A DNA stretch of 64,000 nucleotides from DATAXP01 sp963708675 (GTDB lineage: Bacteria > Planctomycetota > Planctomycetia > Pirellulales > PNKZ01): assembly GCA_963708675.1 (NCBI GenBank), contig CAVPTO010000003.1, positions 5,332,001 through 5,396,000 on the forward strand, given 5' to 3'. The stretch's first letter is position 1; each line of letters starts with the position of its first letter. This document shows, piece by piece, positions 8,192 through 18,585 of the stretch. Position numbers and translations under genes: made by a program. A model generated the notes under the pieces. That model was not told the origin of the DNA and made no database searches. It saw only the letters and a list, made by a program, of their open reading frames with translations.

Positions 8192-10885
8192 TCAGTCGAG
8201 CGTCTGATAAATCGGCAGATGCCGGTAATAGACTTCGAGCATCAAGAGATTCAGGGCGGTGACGTACAATCGCCCTCCTTCGACGGCCCAACGATCTGGC
8301 ACCGGACGCATCGGGTTCCAACTTCCCGCAAGTCCGCCCTCCTGTTCCTGACTTTGGACGAGCAGTTGCCGCAGGGCGTGGTTCCAATCTTCCCAATAGG
8401 TTCCCTGCATTTGGAACATGACTTGGGTGGCGTAGTACCAATAGTAGGCGTCGCGATCGCCACTCGGAGTGCTGCGACTAACGGTCCCCATCGCAGGCAA
8501 CTGTCCGTGCAACCAGTCGGCGCCGGCGACCATGTTCGGGTTGTCGCGATTCCAGCCGAGATACTGTCGCATCAACAATGCCTCAGCCGTCATCACACGG
8601 CTCGGCTGACGTTGATGGTCGAACTGCGAGTTAGGTCGATACGCATAGCGCGATGGATTGCCGCCGGCTCCTTGCGCGATGTCGAGCCAACGCGTGACCT
8701 TCGCATAGGTTTGCGATGGAACCGCGAGGCCCGCGAGTTCACCACTCTTGAGCGCCATGACTTGCCATCCAGACACCGAGGTGTCGCTACCCTGTTGCGG
8801 CGAATACCGCCATCCGCCTTCCATGGGCTGTTGTGCGAACACGATGAAGCCTAGCGCCCGTTGCGCATGTTCGCGCAGTGCTTGGTCGCGAGTCATTCCA
8901 TACGCTTCGCCCAGCGCGATCGAAGCGATGCCGTGACTGTACAGCCAAACGTTGACGTTCGACTTCGAATCCTGTGGGACGAACAAATCGCCGTCCGGCT
9001 TCTGATGCGCTTTGAGCCAGTCGAGGGCCTGCGCGACCGCCGTGCGATACTTGCCATCGGTGTGTGTGTACCCGGCTCCTAGAAAGGCCAACAGCGACAA
9101 ACCCGTGGCGGCGGTGCTCGATTGCATCGAACCAGGCCCTGGCTCGTCATAACCTCGCCCAGTGTGCCAACTGTGTAGCGTCCAGCTTCCATCGGCTGCC
9201 TGATGTCGCGCGAGGAATTCGAGACCCATCTCGACGGCGCGTTCGGTGCTCGCGCTTCCGCCGCGGCTGCGGGCGACGTCGCCGCGACTTTCGCGGTCAC
9301 GTTGCTTCAAACCCTCGACCGCTGTGTCTCGAACGCGAGCATCGATCGTTGGTTCGCCTCCCGACCTTTCGAGAATCATTCGCGGCGTCGCGGTGTGAAC
9401 CAGCTCGCTTTCAGCACGTGCAAGTCGGCTGGGCATGCCGACGTCGACACTCGGCTCGCCACCCAAGGCGCCTGCGCCAGCCGGCGCTGCGATATGCACA
9501 GGCGCCGACGCGCCGCGACGTGGAAGTGTCGCCAACCCGGCGCCCGGTTCGAGGCTTGCCGGGCCCGGTGTTTTCGGCTTTCCAGAGGATGGCTGAGCCG
9601 GGGCCGTCGCCGCGGCAGGGCCCGCGAGACGCGGAATGTCAACGGTCATCGACTCTGCTCCCGCGCCGGGTTGTCGTGCGATCGTCGAAGGCGCTGCGGC
9701 TCCCGCGCTAGGAACACCGGGCGGTGATTGCCCCACGGCCTCCGAACGTTGCGGGCCTCGACCGGCGAGAATCGGCACCAGCGACCGACTTTGATCGGCC
9801 GCGGTCGTTTCACCTGCCGACGGTTCGCCGACGCCGGTGGAGTCTGACCCGAGCGTCGCGTCGCGAGGAATCGATCGGACGTCGGCCGGAGGTGTCGGAT
9901 CGGACAAGCGTCCCAGATCGGCGCGGCTTGGGCCGACCTTCGGCTGTCGTTGCGGGGCCAGTTCCGGACTCGGCTGCGCGAGCGATTCGGACGTCGTTGT
10001 CGGCTCGGCGCGCGTCATCTGCGGTGTCGCCAACTCGGCTGGCGTGACTCGTTCGCTTTGCTGCGTGCGAGTCAGGTTCGCAGTGTCTGCAGGCGCGACA
10101 TCGAGCGGGACGTCACGTGCCGCCGGTTGCGACTCGGGCACTTCTGTCTTCGTGCGTTGCGCGGTCGATTCGGGATTCGGCGCGTCGTGCGTTCTCGTCT
10201 CTGCAGTCGCCTGTGGAAGTTTGAGCGACTCGACCGGCTGCTCGGCAGGACGTGTTTGGCTGCGAGCAGGATCGGCGAGACGTTCAGCTCGCTTCGGCGG
10301 CGACGGCTCGGCTCGTTGCAACTCGACCGGCTTCGGCTCGTGTTGCTCGTTTTTCAAGTCCTGACGTTTCGGCGCCTCCACCTCGGGTTCCGGCGTTTCG
10401 GGCTTTTCGAGAAGCAGCCGCTCGGGGTCGGGCGTATCGGTTTCGACGGGACGTTCGAACAACTCGATCGGCGTCTGATCAAACGTGTCGAGCGATTGGT
10501 AGTCGGGGACGACCGTCGGCTTGAATTCCTGCAATTCGGACGGTTGATCGACAATCGTATCGACGACCGGAAGCTGGTAGTGCCTCATGCTGAGCGAGAA
10601 AGCGGCGTGAACGGCCAGACTGGCAAGAATCGCCAACTGCATGCGTCGCTGCACATGACCACGCAGCAACGTCGCTGTGAGTGCGATGGTTGCCACGATG
10701 CCTGCGAGCACGGCGAGATGCGTCCAAGCGTTTGCCCAAAGATCGAGCGTCTCGAAATCGCCGCGCTCGGCGATTGCCCCCGCCGCGCATGCCGCGAGCA
10801 CCAAAAGCAGCGCGTTGACGGGCCAGCCGCTCTCGTCGAAGTCGGCAAGTGCTGAACGCCGGTGGTCGACAGTGGTTCGGGACAT
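8192..10885 (-). CDS. Membrane protein with Pro/Glu-rich linker and terpene-cyclase-like alpha/alpha barrel
   Basis: The 897-residue protein has three parts. Residues 20-105 hold three membrane helices. Residues about 110-560 are a Pro/Glu/Arg/Ala-rich, low-complexity linker. Residues about 575-890 are prenyltransferase/squalene-cyclase-type repeats (GLEFLARHQAADGSWTLHSW, ALDWLKAHQKPDGDL, AEALLMRQYLGWN). The barrel lacks a DxDD acid motif, so I do not expect cyclase chemistry. The gene lies 49 bases downstream of exbD. A membrane anchor, a long Pro-rich spacer and a terminal domain is the layout of TonB or TolA, so this may be the energised partner of the ExbBD motor. That role is inferred. 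Confidence 0.75.
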   Translation of the reverse strand: MSRTTVDHRRSALADFDESGWPVNALLLVLAACAAGAIAERGDFETLDLWANAWTHLAVLAGIVATIALTATLLRGHVQRRMQLAILASLAVHAAFSLSMRHYQLPVVDTIVDQPSELQEFKPTVVPDYQSLDTFDQTPIELFERPVETDTPDPERLLLEKPETPEPEVEAPKRQDLKNEQHEPKPVELQRAEPSPPKRAERLADPARSQTRPAEQPVESLKLPQATAETRTHDAPNPESTAQRTKTEVPESQPAARDVPLDVAPADTANLTRTQQSERVTPAELATPQMTRAEPTTTSESLAQPSPELAPQRQPKVGPSRADLGRLSDPTPPADVRSIPRDATLGSDSTGVGEPSAGETTAADQSRSLVPILAGRGPQRSEAVGQSPPGVPSAGAAAPSTIARQPGAGAESMTVDIPRLAGPAAATAPAQPSSGKPKTPGPASLEPGAGLATLPRRGASAPVHIAAPAGAGALGGEPSVDVGMPSRLARAESELVHTATPRMILERSGGEPTIDARVRDTAVEGLKQRDRESRGDVARSRGGSASTERAVEMGLEFLARHQAADGSWTLHSWHTGRGYDEPGPGSMQSSTAATGLSLLAFLGAGYTHTDGKYRTAVAQALDWLKAHQKPDGDLFVPQDSKSNVNVWLYSHGIASIALGEAYGMTRDQALREHAQRALGFIVFAQQPMEGGWRYSPQQGSDTSVSGWQVMALKSGELAGLAVPSQTYAKVTRWLDIAQGAGGNPSRYAYRPNSQFDHQRQPSRVMTAEALLMRQYLGWNRDNPNMVAGADWLHGQLPAMGTVSRSTPSGDRDAYYWYYATQVMFQMQGTYWEDWNHALRQLLVQSQEQEGGLAGSWNPMRPVPDRWAVEGGRLYVTALNLLMLEVYYRHLPIYQTLD

Positions 10886-10934
10886 GAGGGACCGATGGAG
10901 GTGACTCGTCGACCGCAGCTCGTATTTGGCGTCG

Positions 10935-11357
10935 TTAGTTCCTGGCGTCGCTTGCTGCCGTGACGCGATAGTCGCGGATGTGCGCCTTGTTGCACAGGTT
11001 CATCACTGTCATGACCGATTGCCAGGCGGCACGCTTGTCGCCGCGAATGATCACGGTCTGACGTCCGGGATTGTTCGCGCCTGCCTGCTGCAGCACGCCC
11101 AGAAGTTGTTGCTCAGAGAGTTCGTCTGTCCCGATGCTGAAACGGCCGCTTTGGTTCACGTTGACGAACAATTCCTTGGGCCGCGCGGTCAGTGGCATCG
11201 CCTCACTCGCCTCGGGCAGCACGACGGTCATCGCACGCTCGGCCTCTTCGAACTTCGTCGAAACGAGAAAAAAAATCAGCAACAAGAAGACGCAGTCGAT
11301 CATCGGCGTCATGTTGATGTTGCCGTAAGCGAACCCTTTTTCGATCTTGACGGCCAT
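10935..11357 (-). CDS. exbD: ExbD/TolR-family biopolymer transport protein
   Basis: A 140-residue protein with the ExbD plan: a short cytoplasmic start, one membrane helix (MIDCVFLLLIFFLVSTKF, about 19-36) carrying the proton-path aspartate D21, and a periplasmic alpha/beta domain ending in VMNLCNKAHIRDYRVTA. With ExbB it would form a proton-driven motor in the inner membrane. It lies between exbB (51 bases upstream) and the cyclase-barrel protein (49 bases downstream). A standard tonB is not present. Confidence 0.93.
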   Translation of the reverse strand: MAVKIEKGFAYGNINMTPMIDCVFLLLIFFLVSTKFEEAERAMTVVLPEASEAMPLTARPKELFVNVNQSGRFSIGTDELSEQQLLGVLQQAGANNPGRQTVIIRGDKRAAWQSVMTVMNLCNKAHIRDYRVTAASDARN

Positions 11358-11408
11358 GGAAGAACCAGAAAACAGTGAACGATGTCAGTCGAACGAGAAC
11401 GATCGCCG

Positions 11409-12356
11409 CTATTCTTGCGGGGCCACGGCCAGCGACGAGGTGCGTGCTTCGGCCGGCTGGCGCGTCATGCGCATCTTGCCTTCGAAGCGTTCCAACTGTG
11501 GAAGCAGATTGATCAGCAGCTCGTCGATCTCGCGGAATAGATATTGGATGCGCCCTTCGAAGTAGTGGGCAAATACCGCGGCCGGAATCGCGACGAGCAA
11601 CCCGCCAAACGTCGTCACCAGCGCAATGTAAATGCCATTGGCGAGGTTTTCCGACTTGTCGGCGCCGACAGGCAAGTGAGCGGTGATGAAAAAGCATTCG
11701 ATCATCCCCTGCACCGTGCCCAGCAGCCCGAGCAATGGCGAGATCGTGGTCGCAAGGTTAATCGTGCGGACGTTTTTGTAGAGCTTCGCCGCTTCGCGCT
11801 CGCAGGCCTCGCTGAATGCGTGATCGATTTCCGACTGCGGACGTCCGACCTTCAGCAGCACCGACTTCAGCACGCTCGCGGTCGTTGACGGGTATTGCTG
11901 ACACAGTTGATACGCTTGGCGCGGGTCGAGGCCGCCCGGGCGCTCGGCGAGCTGATGCAGGCCTTTGACCAGCTTCGGCGGAATGACGCGACGGCGACGC
12001 AGCCCGATCGCCCGCTCGATCGTAAAGATGCCGACGAGTAGCGACATGAACGTGATGGGATACATCAACGGACCGCCCTTGAACCACAGCGTCAGCAGGT
12101 TCGGCGCCGTGGGGATTTCGGGCATGAGGACCGTCGTCGCGGCGGTGTCGCTCGGCGGGGCTTCCGCGTCCTTGCGCTCGAGCTCTTCCGCGGCCTTGCG
12201 CTCGGCCTGCTCGATCGCTTTTTGATCGGGCGGCGGTTTCTTCGACTTCTTGTCCTTATCTGCGGCAGAGGCCGCCGACGACAAAAGTCCGAGCACCAAC
12301 ACGATCAGCAGAGACCGACGCGCGAAGAGATTAGACATGAATGCGAGTTGAATCAT
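11409..12356 (-). CDS. exbB: ExbB/TolQ/MotA-family proton channel protein
   Basis: A 315-residue protein. A signal-like hydrophobic segment (SLLIVLVLGLLSSAASA) is followed by a Lys/Glu-rich coil (about 33-65), then the ExbB core with three membrane segments: PLMYPITFMSLLVGIFTIERA, LATTISPLLGLLGTVQGMI and IALVTTFGGLLVAIPAAVFA. The last two carry the family's conserved GLLGTVxGM and TxxGLxxAIP patterns. The ATG at 12356 overlaps the stop of the TPR gene as ATGA, which argues for translational coupling; ATG 12338 is the alternative. The extra signal-like and charged N-terminus is common in planctomycete members. Confidence 0.93.
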   Translation of the reverse strand: MIQLAFMSNLFARRSLLIVLVLGLLSSAASAADKDKKSKKPPPDQKAIEQAERKAAEELERKDAEAPPSDTAATTVLMPEIPTAPNLLTLWFKGGPLMYPITFMSLLVGIFTIERAIGLRRRRVIPPKLVKGLHQLAERPGGLDPRQAYQLCQQYPSTTASVLKSVLLKVGRPQSEIDHAFSEACEREAAKLYKNVRTINLATTISPLLGLLGTVQGMIECFFITAHLPVGADKSENLANGIYIALVTTFGGLLVAIPAAVFAHYFEGRIQYLFREIDELLINLLPQLERFEGKMRMTRQPAEARTSSLAVAPQE

Positions 12357-15300
12357 TTCGTGCTCGAAGCACCGAGCGCGGCGAGCCGCTCTTGCGCCAG
12401 CGGCACTTTGTCGCTGTCGGGATGCTTCTGCAACAGTTCTTGATAAGACTTACGGGCTTGTTCTTTTTGGCCGCGCACTTCGAAACAACGAGCGGTTTCG
12501 TACATCGCGGCCGCTTGCCATTGAGGATAGCCATAAACGTCGGTCACCGCGATAAAGTCGGTGATCGCGCGCTCGAAATTCTTCTGCTCAAAGTGGATTT
12601 CGCCCATCATGAACCGGGCACGCGCGGCGACTTCGGCCCCGGTTTTCTCGGTCACTTGCTGGTAAAGTGCCAGTGCCTGGTCGGGTTTGCCAAGGTTTTG
12701 CTCCGCCCAAGCTTGTTCATACAAAATCTCAGGCGAGTATTCGCCATCGGCGTCAACGCGAGCGGCTTCGCCGAGCAACGTCAGGCAGCGTTTCCAATCC
12801 TTGAGCTGTGCCGCACATTGGCCCGCATGCAACTTCGCGACGACGAGCAGCCCGGCAGCTTTGGGCTTTTGCACTTTGTCGAAGACGGCGAGCGCTTCGC
12901 GATACTTCCCTTGCTTGAAGAGCGCTTCGCCTTGCAGGCACGATGCGTCGGACGCTAATTCGCCCTGCGGATATTTTCGTCGCTGTTCTTCGAAGGCCTG
13001 TTGCGCGCGATCGAGCTCCCCTTGCCGATACAGAGACCAACCGAGCATGTGCAAGGCCGACTCGCCGAGTGTGTCGGCAGGCTTCTTCTCGCTCACGCTG
13101 CGAAAGGCCATAGCAGCCTTTTTGAAGTCTTCTTGTTGGTATTCATACTGTCCGTAGTGATAGAGCGCCTCGCCGGCAAACGAACTATTGGGATACTTGC
13201 GCGAGTCGGTCGAAGCACTCGGCAGAGTCTTTGGCCTTGCCCAACGATTTGTACGTCCAGGCTAGTTCGTTCAGCACCTGATCGGCGCCGTCGTACTTCG
13301 GTTCGTCTTTGAGCAGCTTCTCGAACGTCTCGACGGCGCGGTCGGGCTTCTCGATCGCAAGTTGACAGAGCCCCAGCCGATAGCGCGCCGCGGCGCGATC
13401 GTCGTTCGATGCTTTGCTCTTGATGAAAGCCTGTAGGTCGTCGATGGCTGCGTCATATTGCTTGAGCGCTTCGCGCGAAACGGCGCGGCCGTAACGCGCT
13501 TGCGCCGTCAAGTCGTCACCAGGCTTCGCGGCGATTAAATCGTCGAACGACTTCAAGGCTGCGGCAGTGTTGCCGGCGCGGAACTCGAGCCATCCAAGCT
13601 CGTAGAGTGCATGTGGCACGAGCGGGCTTTTCGGCGAACCGTCGACCACCTGACGATATTCCTTCGCCGCCTTTTTGTTGTCTCCCGCTTTGCTTGCGTA
13701 TTGCCCCGAAACGAAATGCACCTTATCGAGCAGCGCGCTGTTCGGGTAATCGTCGACCAGCGTCTTCAATCGATCTTGCGCCTTGTCGAGCTTATCGGCC
13801 TGCGCATAGGCCTCGGCCAAGGCGAGCAGCGTCTGGTCGGTTGTCGCGCGCTTCGGCGACTTCTTGAGTGAAGCTTCGAGCGCCTCGGCCGCGCGATCGT
13901 ACTTTTTCAACGCCTGATAACTCGTTCCCAAACGATACGAGGCATCAGCTGCGAGTTCAGGGTCGTCGATCTTTCCGACGAGCGGCTCCAAGAGTTCGAC
14001 CACCTCCTTGTACTTCTGTTGCATCGACAACGCCTGAGCCCGCCGCAAACGCCAAGCGTCGGCATCACGATGCTTCGGATAGTCATTAAGTAGCTCGCGA
14101 TATTTGCGATCGGCGTCGGCATACTCGTTCGAGAGCAATCGGCTTTCGGCGTCGACGTAGCGGACGTCCGGCGTCAGCGCGTGCTTCGGAAAGCTCTTCT
14201 GAAACTCGCCGGCCTGGGCTCGCGCTTCGCGGTAGTCTTGCAACTCAAGGAATGTGAAGGCTGCCATGTACAGCGCCTGCGGCGCGAGCTCGTCGCTCGA
14301 AAACTCCTTGGCGATGCTGCGATATTGATCTGCAGCCTCGCGACGACGTTCGGACAGTTCGTGCAGCGCGTCAGCACGGTCGAATCGCAACTGAGCCGCC
14401 CAATGACCTTTGGTTGTCTTCGGCAGCAAAGGATCGAGGAACGTGAGAACCGCCTCGGGCTTCTTCTCTTGCAATCGACAACGCGCGATCCAGTGCACCG
14501 CTTCGAGATAGGCGTCGCCGTCAGCGGGTGTGAGCTTCGCCAAAGATGACTGAGCGTCGGCATACTTGCCATCGAGATACGCACACTTGCCGGCAGCCAG
14601 CCATGCCGCCGGTCGATACGGCGATTGCGGGAACTTCTGCGGGACACTGAGGTACAGGCCCGCGGCGTCGGCGTACTTCTTTTGTTCGAACAGGCTTGCC
14701 GCTTGGCGCATCGTGGCGTGATCGGCCAGCGCGAAGCCGGGCAGCGCCGCGGCGGAAGCAAGCAGCTTTTGTGCCTCGTCGGCCTTGCCTTCTTGCAACA
14801 GCGCTTCGCCGCGCCGCATCGTGACTTCGCCGGCCAGTCGGTGGTCGGGATACTTCTTGAGGAAGGCTGCGAACGTGGCGTCAGCATCGCGGTGTGAATC
14901 AAGTTCCGCCTGATCGACGCCCAACGCGTAAAGCGCTTCGGGAATGAGCGCGTCGTCGGGAAAGTCTTTGACAAGCTTCGCGTAGAACTCCGCGGCGTCT
15001 CGCTTGCGACCCGCCGCGTAAGCCGTCTCACCTCGGTAGTACAACGCCTGCGGCGCGTAGCGATTCGCGGGATACTCTTTGAGTAGCTTGGCCAGCGTTT
15101 CGTCGGCCCGCTTGAGCGTGGCGTCGTCGCCGGCCTTGCCCACCTGGTACTGCGACATCCCGAGGTACAGATACGTCGGTGGCAACAGGTCGAGCTTTGA
15201 GCCGTCGGCCATTTCCGAAACGAGCACGCCGGTCGGAAGCTTGGCGACTGTTTCGAGCAGCTTCTCGAAGGTCGATACCGCAGTGCCGAACTGCCGCTGC

Positions 15301-15587
15301 TTCAATAAGCACAGCCCGCGATAGTGCATGGCTCGCGGCGCGCGGGAGTCGTTGGGAAACGAAGTTAGAAACTTCTGCCACTCCTGGGCCGCAAGGTCAA
15401 ACTGCTCGCGGTTCTGCAATGCCACGGCGGTTGCGTACTGGCGCGTGGCGGCGTCGGAGCCCGCCTGAGTGGCGCCGGCTTGGGCAGGCTGTTGGGCAAT
15501 CGCCCGACTATGACTGAGAGCAGGACTCGATGCACCGACGGCGACCACGAGTACCAGCAGCCACCGGGCGAACCTCGAACGCAGCAT
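12353..15587 (-). pseudogene. Exported TPR-repeat protein, split by a frameshift at 13199-13203
   Basis: Two adjoining frames make one protein of about 1078 residues. The N-terminal part (15587 to 13185) begins with a signal peptide at ATG 15587 (hydrophobic LLVLVVAVGASSPALS) and then many TPR units of the YbgF/BamD kind (pattern FxxLLxxYPxS..A..ALYRLG). It breaks inside a repeat at AECFDRLAQ. The other frame continues the same repeat without loss (RKYPNSSFAGEALYHYG) to 12353. Adding one GC pair at GCGC 13199-13202 restores both the frame and the exact TPR spacing, so I judge this a sequencing or slippage event. The stop overlaps the exbB start, so it heads the ExbBD operon. It is probably a periplasmic scaffold. 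Confidence 0.8.
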
Positions 15588-15781
15588 CACAGTGGTCCCA
15601 TAAATCGGGCCTGCGGCGACTGCCGCGTCGGCCATTGCGAGCAATTGCTTCCAACATTCGTTTGTACTCCAAAACGACGCGCCGCGAAACGGTCGGGCGG
15701 CCGCAAACGCTTCGGATTGAAACGGTGTAAGTCGCCAAATACTCGTGGGTTGGGGGAGATTGTGGGGCGTTCCGGCACCGA

Positions 15782-15810
15782 TTGCGAGCGAGCGGCACAG
15801 TACCTATGAT
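15782..15810 (+). promoter_or_regulatory. Putative sigma-70 promoter for the TerC gene
   Basis: TTGCGA (15782-15787), a 17-base spacer and TATGAT (15805-15810) form a good -35/-10 pair. It lies 55 bases upstream of the TTG at 15865 and inside the optional N-terminal extension, which supports the later start. Confidence 0.4.
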
Positions 15811-15864
15811 GGCGTCTCCTCGCCTGCCGTCAGGCCACGCCCCTTATCCTCCGAGATCGCCGCG

Positions 15865-16854
15865 TTGTCTGAAGTCCCGTTCTGGTACTGGTTGTCGTTC
15901 GCCGCATTCGTGGTGGCCATGCTGACGCTCGACTTGGGCGTCTTCCATCGCAAAGAACGCGAAAGCACGATGCGCGAGGCGGGTATATGGACGACCGTCT
16001 GGTGCCTATTGGCGCTCGTGTTCAACGGCTTCGTCTGGTGGCGATTCGGCGCCGCCGCGGCAAGCGAGTTCCTGAGCGGCTACCTCGTCGAATGGTCGTT
16101 GTCGATGGACAACGTCTTCGTCTTCGCGGTCATCTTCAGCTACTTCCGCGTCCCGATGAAGTATCAGCACCGCGTGCTGTTCTGGGGCATCCTGGGCGCA
16201 GTTTTCCTCCGGCTTTCGTTCATCATCGTCGGTGAGAAACTGATCGACCAGTTCGCATGGATTTTGCCGGCACTCGGGGCGGTGCTTGTTTACTCGGGCA
16301 TCAAACTTGCCTTCCATGGCGGAAGCGACGTGGACCCCGAGAAGAACCTCATCCTTCGCATCGCTCGCCGGATTTTGCCCGTGAGCAAGGAAGAACACGG
16401 CAATCGATTCTTCGTCCGTGAACTCGGGCGATTGTGCGTCACGCCGCTATTCCTCGTCCTTTTGGTAGTTGAGAGTACCGACGTGGTGTTCGCCGTCGAC
16501 AGCGTGCCGGCGATTTTCGGGCTCGTTGATCGCGACGCCGCCTATTTCACGTTCGTCGTCTTCACGAGCAATGTGTTCGCCATCCTCGGATTGCGAGCGT
16601 TGTATTTCTTGTTGGCTGGCATGATGGGAATGTTCAAGTATTTGAGCTACGGACTTGCCTCGATTCTCGTGTTTGTCGGTCTGAAGATGATCGCTGAGTT
16701 TGTCGTTCCCTGGATGAACTGGACCAGCGGAGAACATCACTTGATTCCCCCCTGGGTGTCGCTGATTGTAGTGATCGCGTTGTTAGGTACATCCGTCGCC
16801 GCATCGTTGATGGCGAGGCGGCCCGAGACGGAACTCGACCAATCGCGGCCGTAG
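15865..16854 (+). CDS. TerC/Alx-family integral membrane protein
   Basis: From TTG 15865 the protein has 329 residues and 7-9 membrane helices. It shows the family's acidic membrane motifs: AMLTLDLGVFHRKE, EWSLSMDNVFVFAVIFSYF and ESTDVVFAVDSVPAIFG. TerC/Alx proteins are linked to metal ion (manganese) export and tellurite or pH stress. The frame extends upstream to GTG 15745, but those 40 residues are unlike the family and a promoter sits within them, so TTG 15865 is preferred. The next gene starts 10 bases after the stop. Confidence 0.88.
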   Translation: MSEVPFWYWLSFAAFVVAMLTLDLGVFHRKERESTMREAGIWTTVWCLLALVFNGFVWWRFGAAAASEFLSGYLVEWSLSMDNVFVFAVIFSYFRVPMKYQHRVLFWGILGAVFLRLSFIIVGEKLIDQFAWILPALGAVLVYSGIKLAFHGGSDVDPEKNLILRIARRILPVSKEEHGNRFFVRELGRLCVTPLFLVLLVVESTDVVFAVDSVPAIFGLVDRDAAYFTFVVFTSNVFAILGLRALYFLLAGMMGMFKYLSYGLASILVFVGLKMIAEFVVPWMNWTSGEHHLIPPWVSLIVVIALLGTSVAASLMARRPETELDQSRP

Positions 16855-16864
16855 CAACACGGTC

Positions 16865-17263
16865 ATGCTCTATCCACATTCGATCCGTCTGCGTAGCGCG
16901 TGGCGATACGCATATGGTGCGGGCCCGTGGGCGGAAGAACGGGCCGCACTCCCCGGCGTCTGGCAACGCGTTCTCGAACTCGCAAACGGCCGCGATGTTC
17001 GCCTGCGGCGAAACTTCAACCGGCCGACCGGTCTCGAGTCGCATGAGTCGGTTTGGCTCGTCATCGACCGGCCCCACGGGCTGCGAGTGGTGCGGCTGAA
17101 TCAGCGTCCGTTGACCCTTGAAGCCAATCCATCGGACGCCTCGGTCGAAATCACGAACCTGCTGATCGACCGCAACGAACTGGACATTGAGGTCGAGGGA
17201 TATGGGAAAATTGACAAACCGCCGTGGAGCGAGGTGCGTCTGGAAATCCGTACCAAGGATTGA
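16865..17263 (+). CDS. Conserved-looking hypothetical protein downstream of TerC
   Basis: A 132-residue soluble protein with no signal peptide or membrane segment. The sequence alternates predicted beta strands (LRVVRLNQRPLTLEA, ASVEITNLLI, WSEVRLEIRTKD), suggesting a small beta sandwich; the middle (VWLVIDRPHGLRVVRLN..LLIDRNELDIEV) resembles the jelly-roll modules of glycosidases, but only weakly. It starts 10 bases after the TerC stop and is probably co-transcribed with it. Function unknown. Confidence 0.6.
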   Translation: MLYPHSIRLRSAWRYAYGAGPWAEERAALPGVWQRVLELANGRDVRLRRNFNRPTGLESHESVWLVIDRPHGLRVVRLNQRPLTLEANPSDASVEITNLLIDRNELDIEVEGYGKIDKPPWSEVRLEIRTKD

Positions 17264-17363
17264 GCGCTTGCGACCTCTCGCGTGGCAGGTCAAGCTGTAT
17301 CGAAGCTTACCGGTGCATTTACGTTCGACGTATTCGTTCAACGTCATCAGAGATGGTATCACC

Positions 17364-18535
17364 ATGTCGCTTGCACAGATGATAAGTACGGCATCACTAC
17401 TCCTCACCATCGCGTCGATAACGGTCGCGGCCGAGCACAACAAACTCAGCGATCAAGAGATCGCCGACGGTTGGATTCTGCTGTTCGACGGTGAGTCGAT
17501 GTATGGCTGGGAACCGACGAGCGATGCGGATTGGACCGTCGAGGATGGCGTGTTGATGGCCAGCATGGGCCAGCCCGGGTTTCTCAACACGACGAGCGAG
17601 TTCGGGGACTTCGATCTCAAGGTCGACTTTCGAGCCCCGATCGAAACCAACAGCGGCATCTTTCTCAGGACAAAGACTCGTCCGGTGAGTGCGGCGCACG
17701 ACTGCTACGAATTGAACATCGCTGACGAGACAATCAGCCCATTTCCGACAGGCAGCTTCGTCGAGCGCACCGCGCGAATGCTTCGAAACAAAACGAAGGT
17801 TGGCAGACTTACGAGGTCGCCGCGCGCGGTGGTCAGTTCACCGTCAAACTCGATGGGCGCGAAGTGCTCGACTATACCGATCCTAAGCCGCTCGGCCGCG
17901 GCCGCATCGGGTTGCAGTTCCGATCCGGGAAGATCGAATTTCGCAACGTCAAACTCAAGCCCGCCGGGCTGCACTCGCTCTTCAACGGCCGCGATCTCGA
18001 AGGTTGGAAAACTTATCCCGAAATGAAGAGCGTTTTCTCGGTGACACCTGAAGGTTGGCTGAACGTGAAAGACGGTCGTGGCCAGTTGGAAAGCGTCGAA
18101 GAGTTCGGTGACTTCGCGCTTCAATTTGAGGTGTATTCGAACGGTCAGCATCTGAACTCGGGCGTGTTCTTTCGTTGCATCCCCGGCGAGATGATGAACG
18201 GCTATGAGTGCCAGATTCAAAACGGCTACAAGGATGGCGACCGCGCGCAGCCAATCGACTGCGGTACCGGCGGCTTCTACCGACGTCAGAACGCCCGCAA
18301 GGTATTGGGCGATGATTTCCAATGGGTGCCGATGACGCTGATCGCTAGTGGCAATCACATGGCTTGCTGGGTCCGCGGCGTCCAAGTCAGCGATTGGACC
18401 GACACGCGCGAGGCTCACCCTAATCCGCGAAACGGTCTGCGTGTCGAAGCGGGCACGCTCATGCTGCAAGGGCACGACCCGACAACCGATCTTTCCTTTC
18501 GCAAACTCGAAGCAGGCGAGTTGCCGAAGCGATAG
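17364..18535 (+). pseudogene. Two-domain DUF1080 (3-keto-disaccharide hydrolase-like) protein, frameshifted near 17771-17776
   Basis: ATG 17364 opens a signal peptide (MSLAQMISTASLLLTIASI). A first DUF1080 lectin-like domain follows (GWILLFDGESMYGWEP, TNSGIFLRTKT). The frame is lost after GSFVERTA and the rest continues in another frame (QNEGWQTYEV, GGQFTVKLDGREVLDYTDP). A second DUF1080 domain then runs to 18535 (LHSLFNGRDLEGWKTYP, NSGVFFRCIPGEMMNGYECQ). The plus-frame pieces end at 18026 and start at 17864. One missing base, or one extra GC, at the CCGCGCGA tract 17770-17777 explains the break, giving about 390 residues. Members are exported enzymes acting on sugars or keto-glycosides. Both domains look intact apart from the break. 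Confidence 0.8.
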
Positions 18536-18566
18536 CTCTCAGGTTTGTGAAATCTATCACGTGAAA

Positions 18567-18585
18567 ACAATCACACAGTGATTGT
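18567..18585. repeat. Perfect 8-bp inverted repeat after the DUF1080 gene
   Basis: ACAATCAC and GTGATTGT flank a 3-base loop. The hairpin lies 32 bases after the DUF1080 stop and 123 bases before the CBS gene. There is no clean T tract, so it could be a terminator or an operator for the CBS gene. Confidence 0.45.

Noticed and set aside
7475..8854. 459-residue open frame crossing two minus-strand genes
   Set aside because: It spans the end of one real gene and the start of another on the opposite strand and has no recognisable domain.
17187..17363. Upstream in-frame extension of the DUF1080 gene
   Set aside because: It overlaps the previous gene in another frame, has no family sequence, and ATG 17364 begins a good signal peptide.
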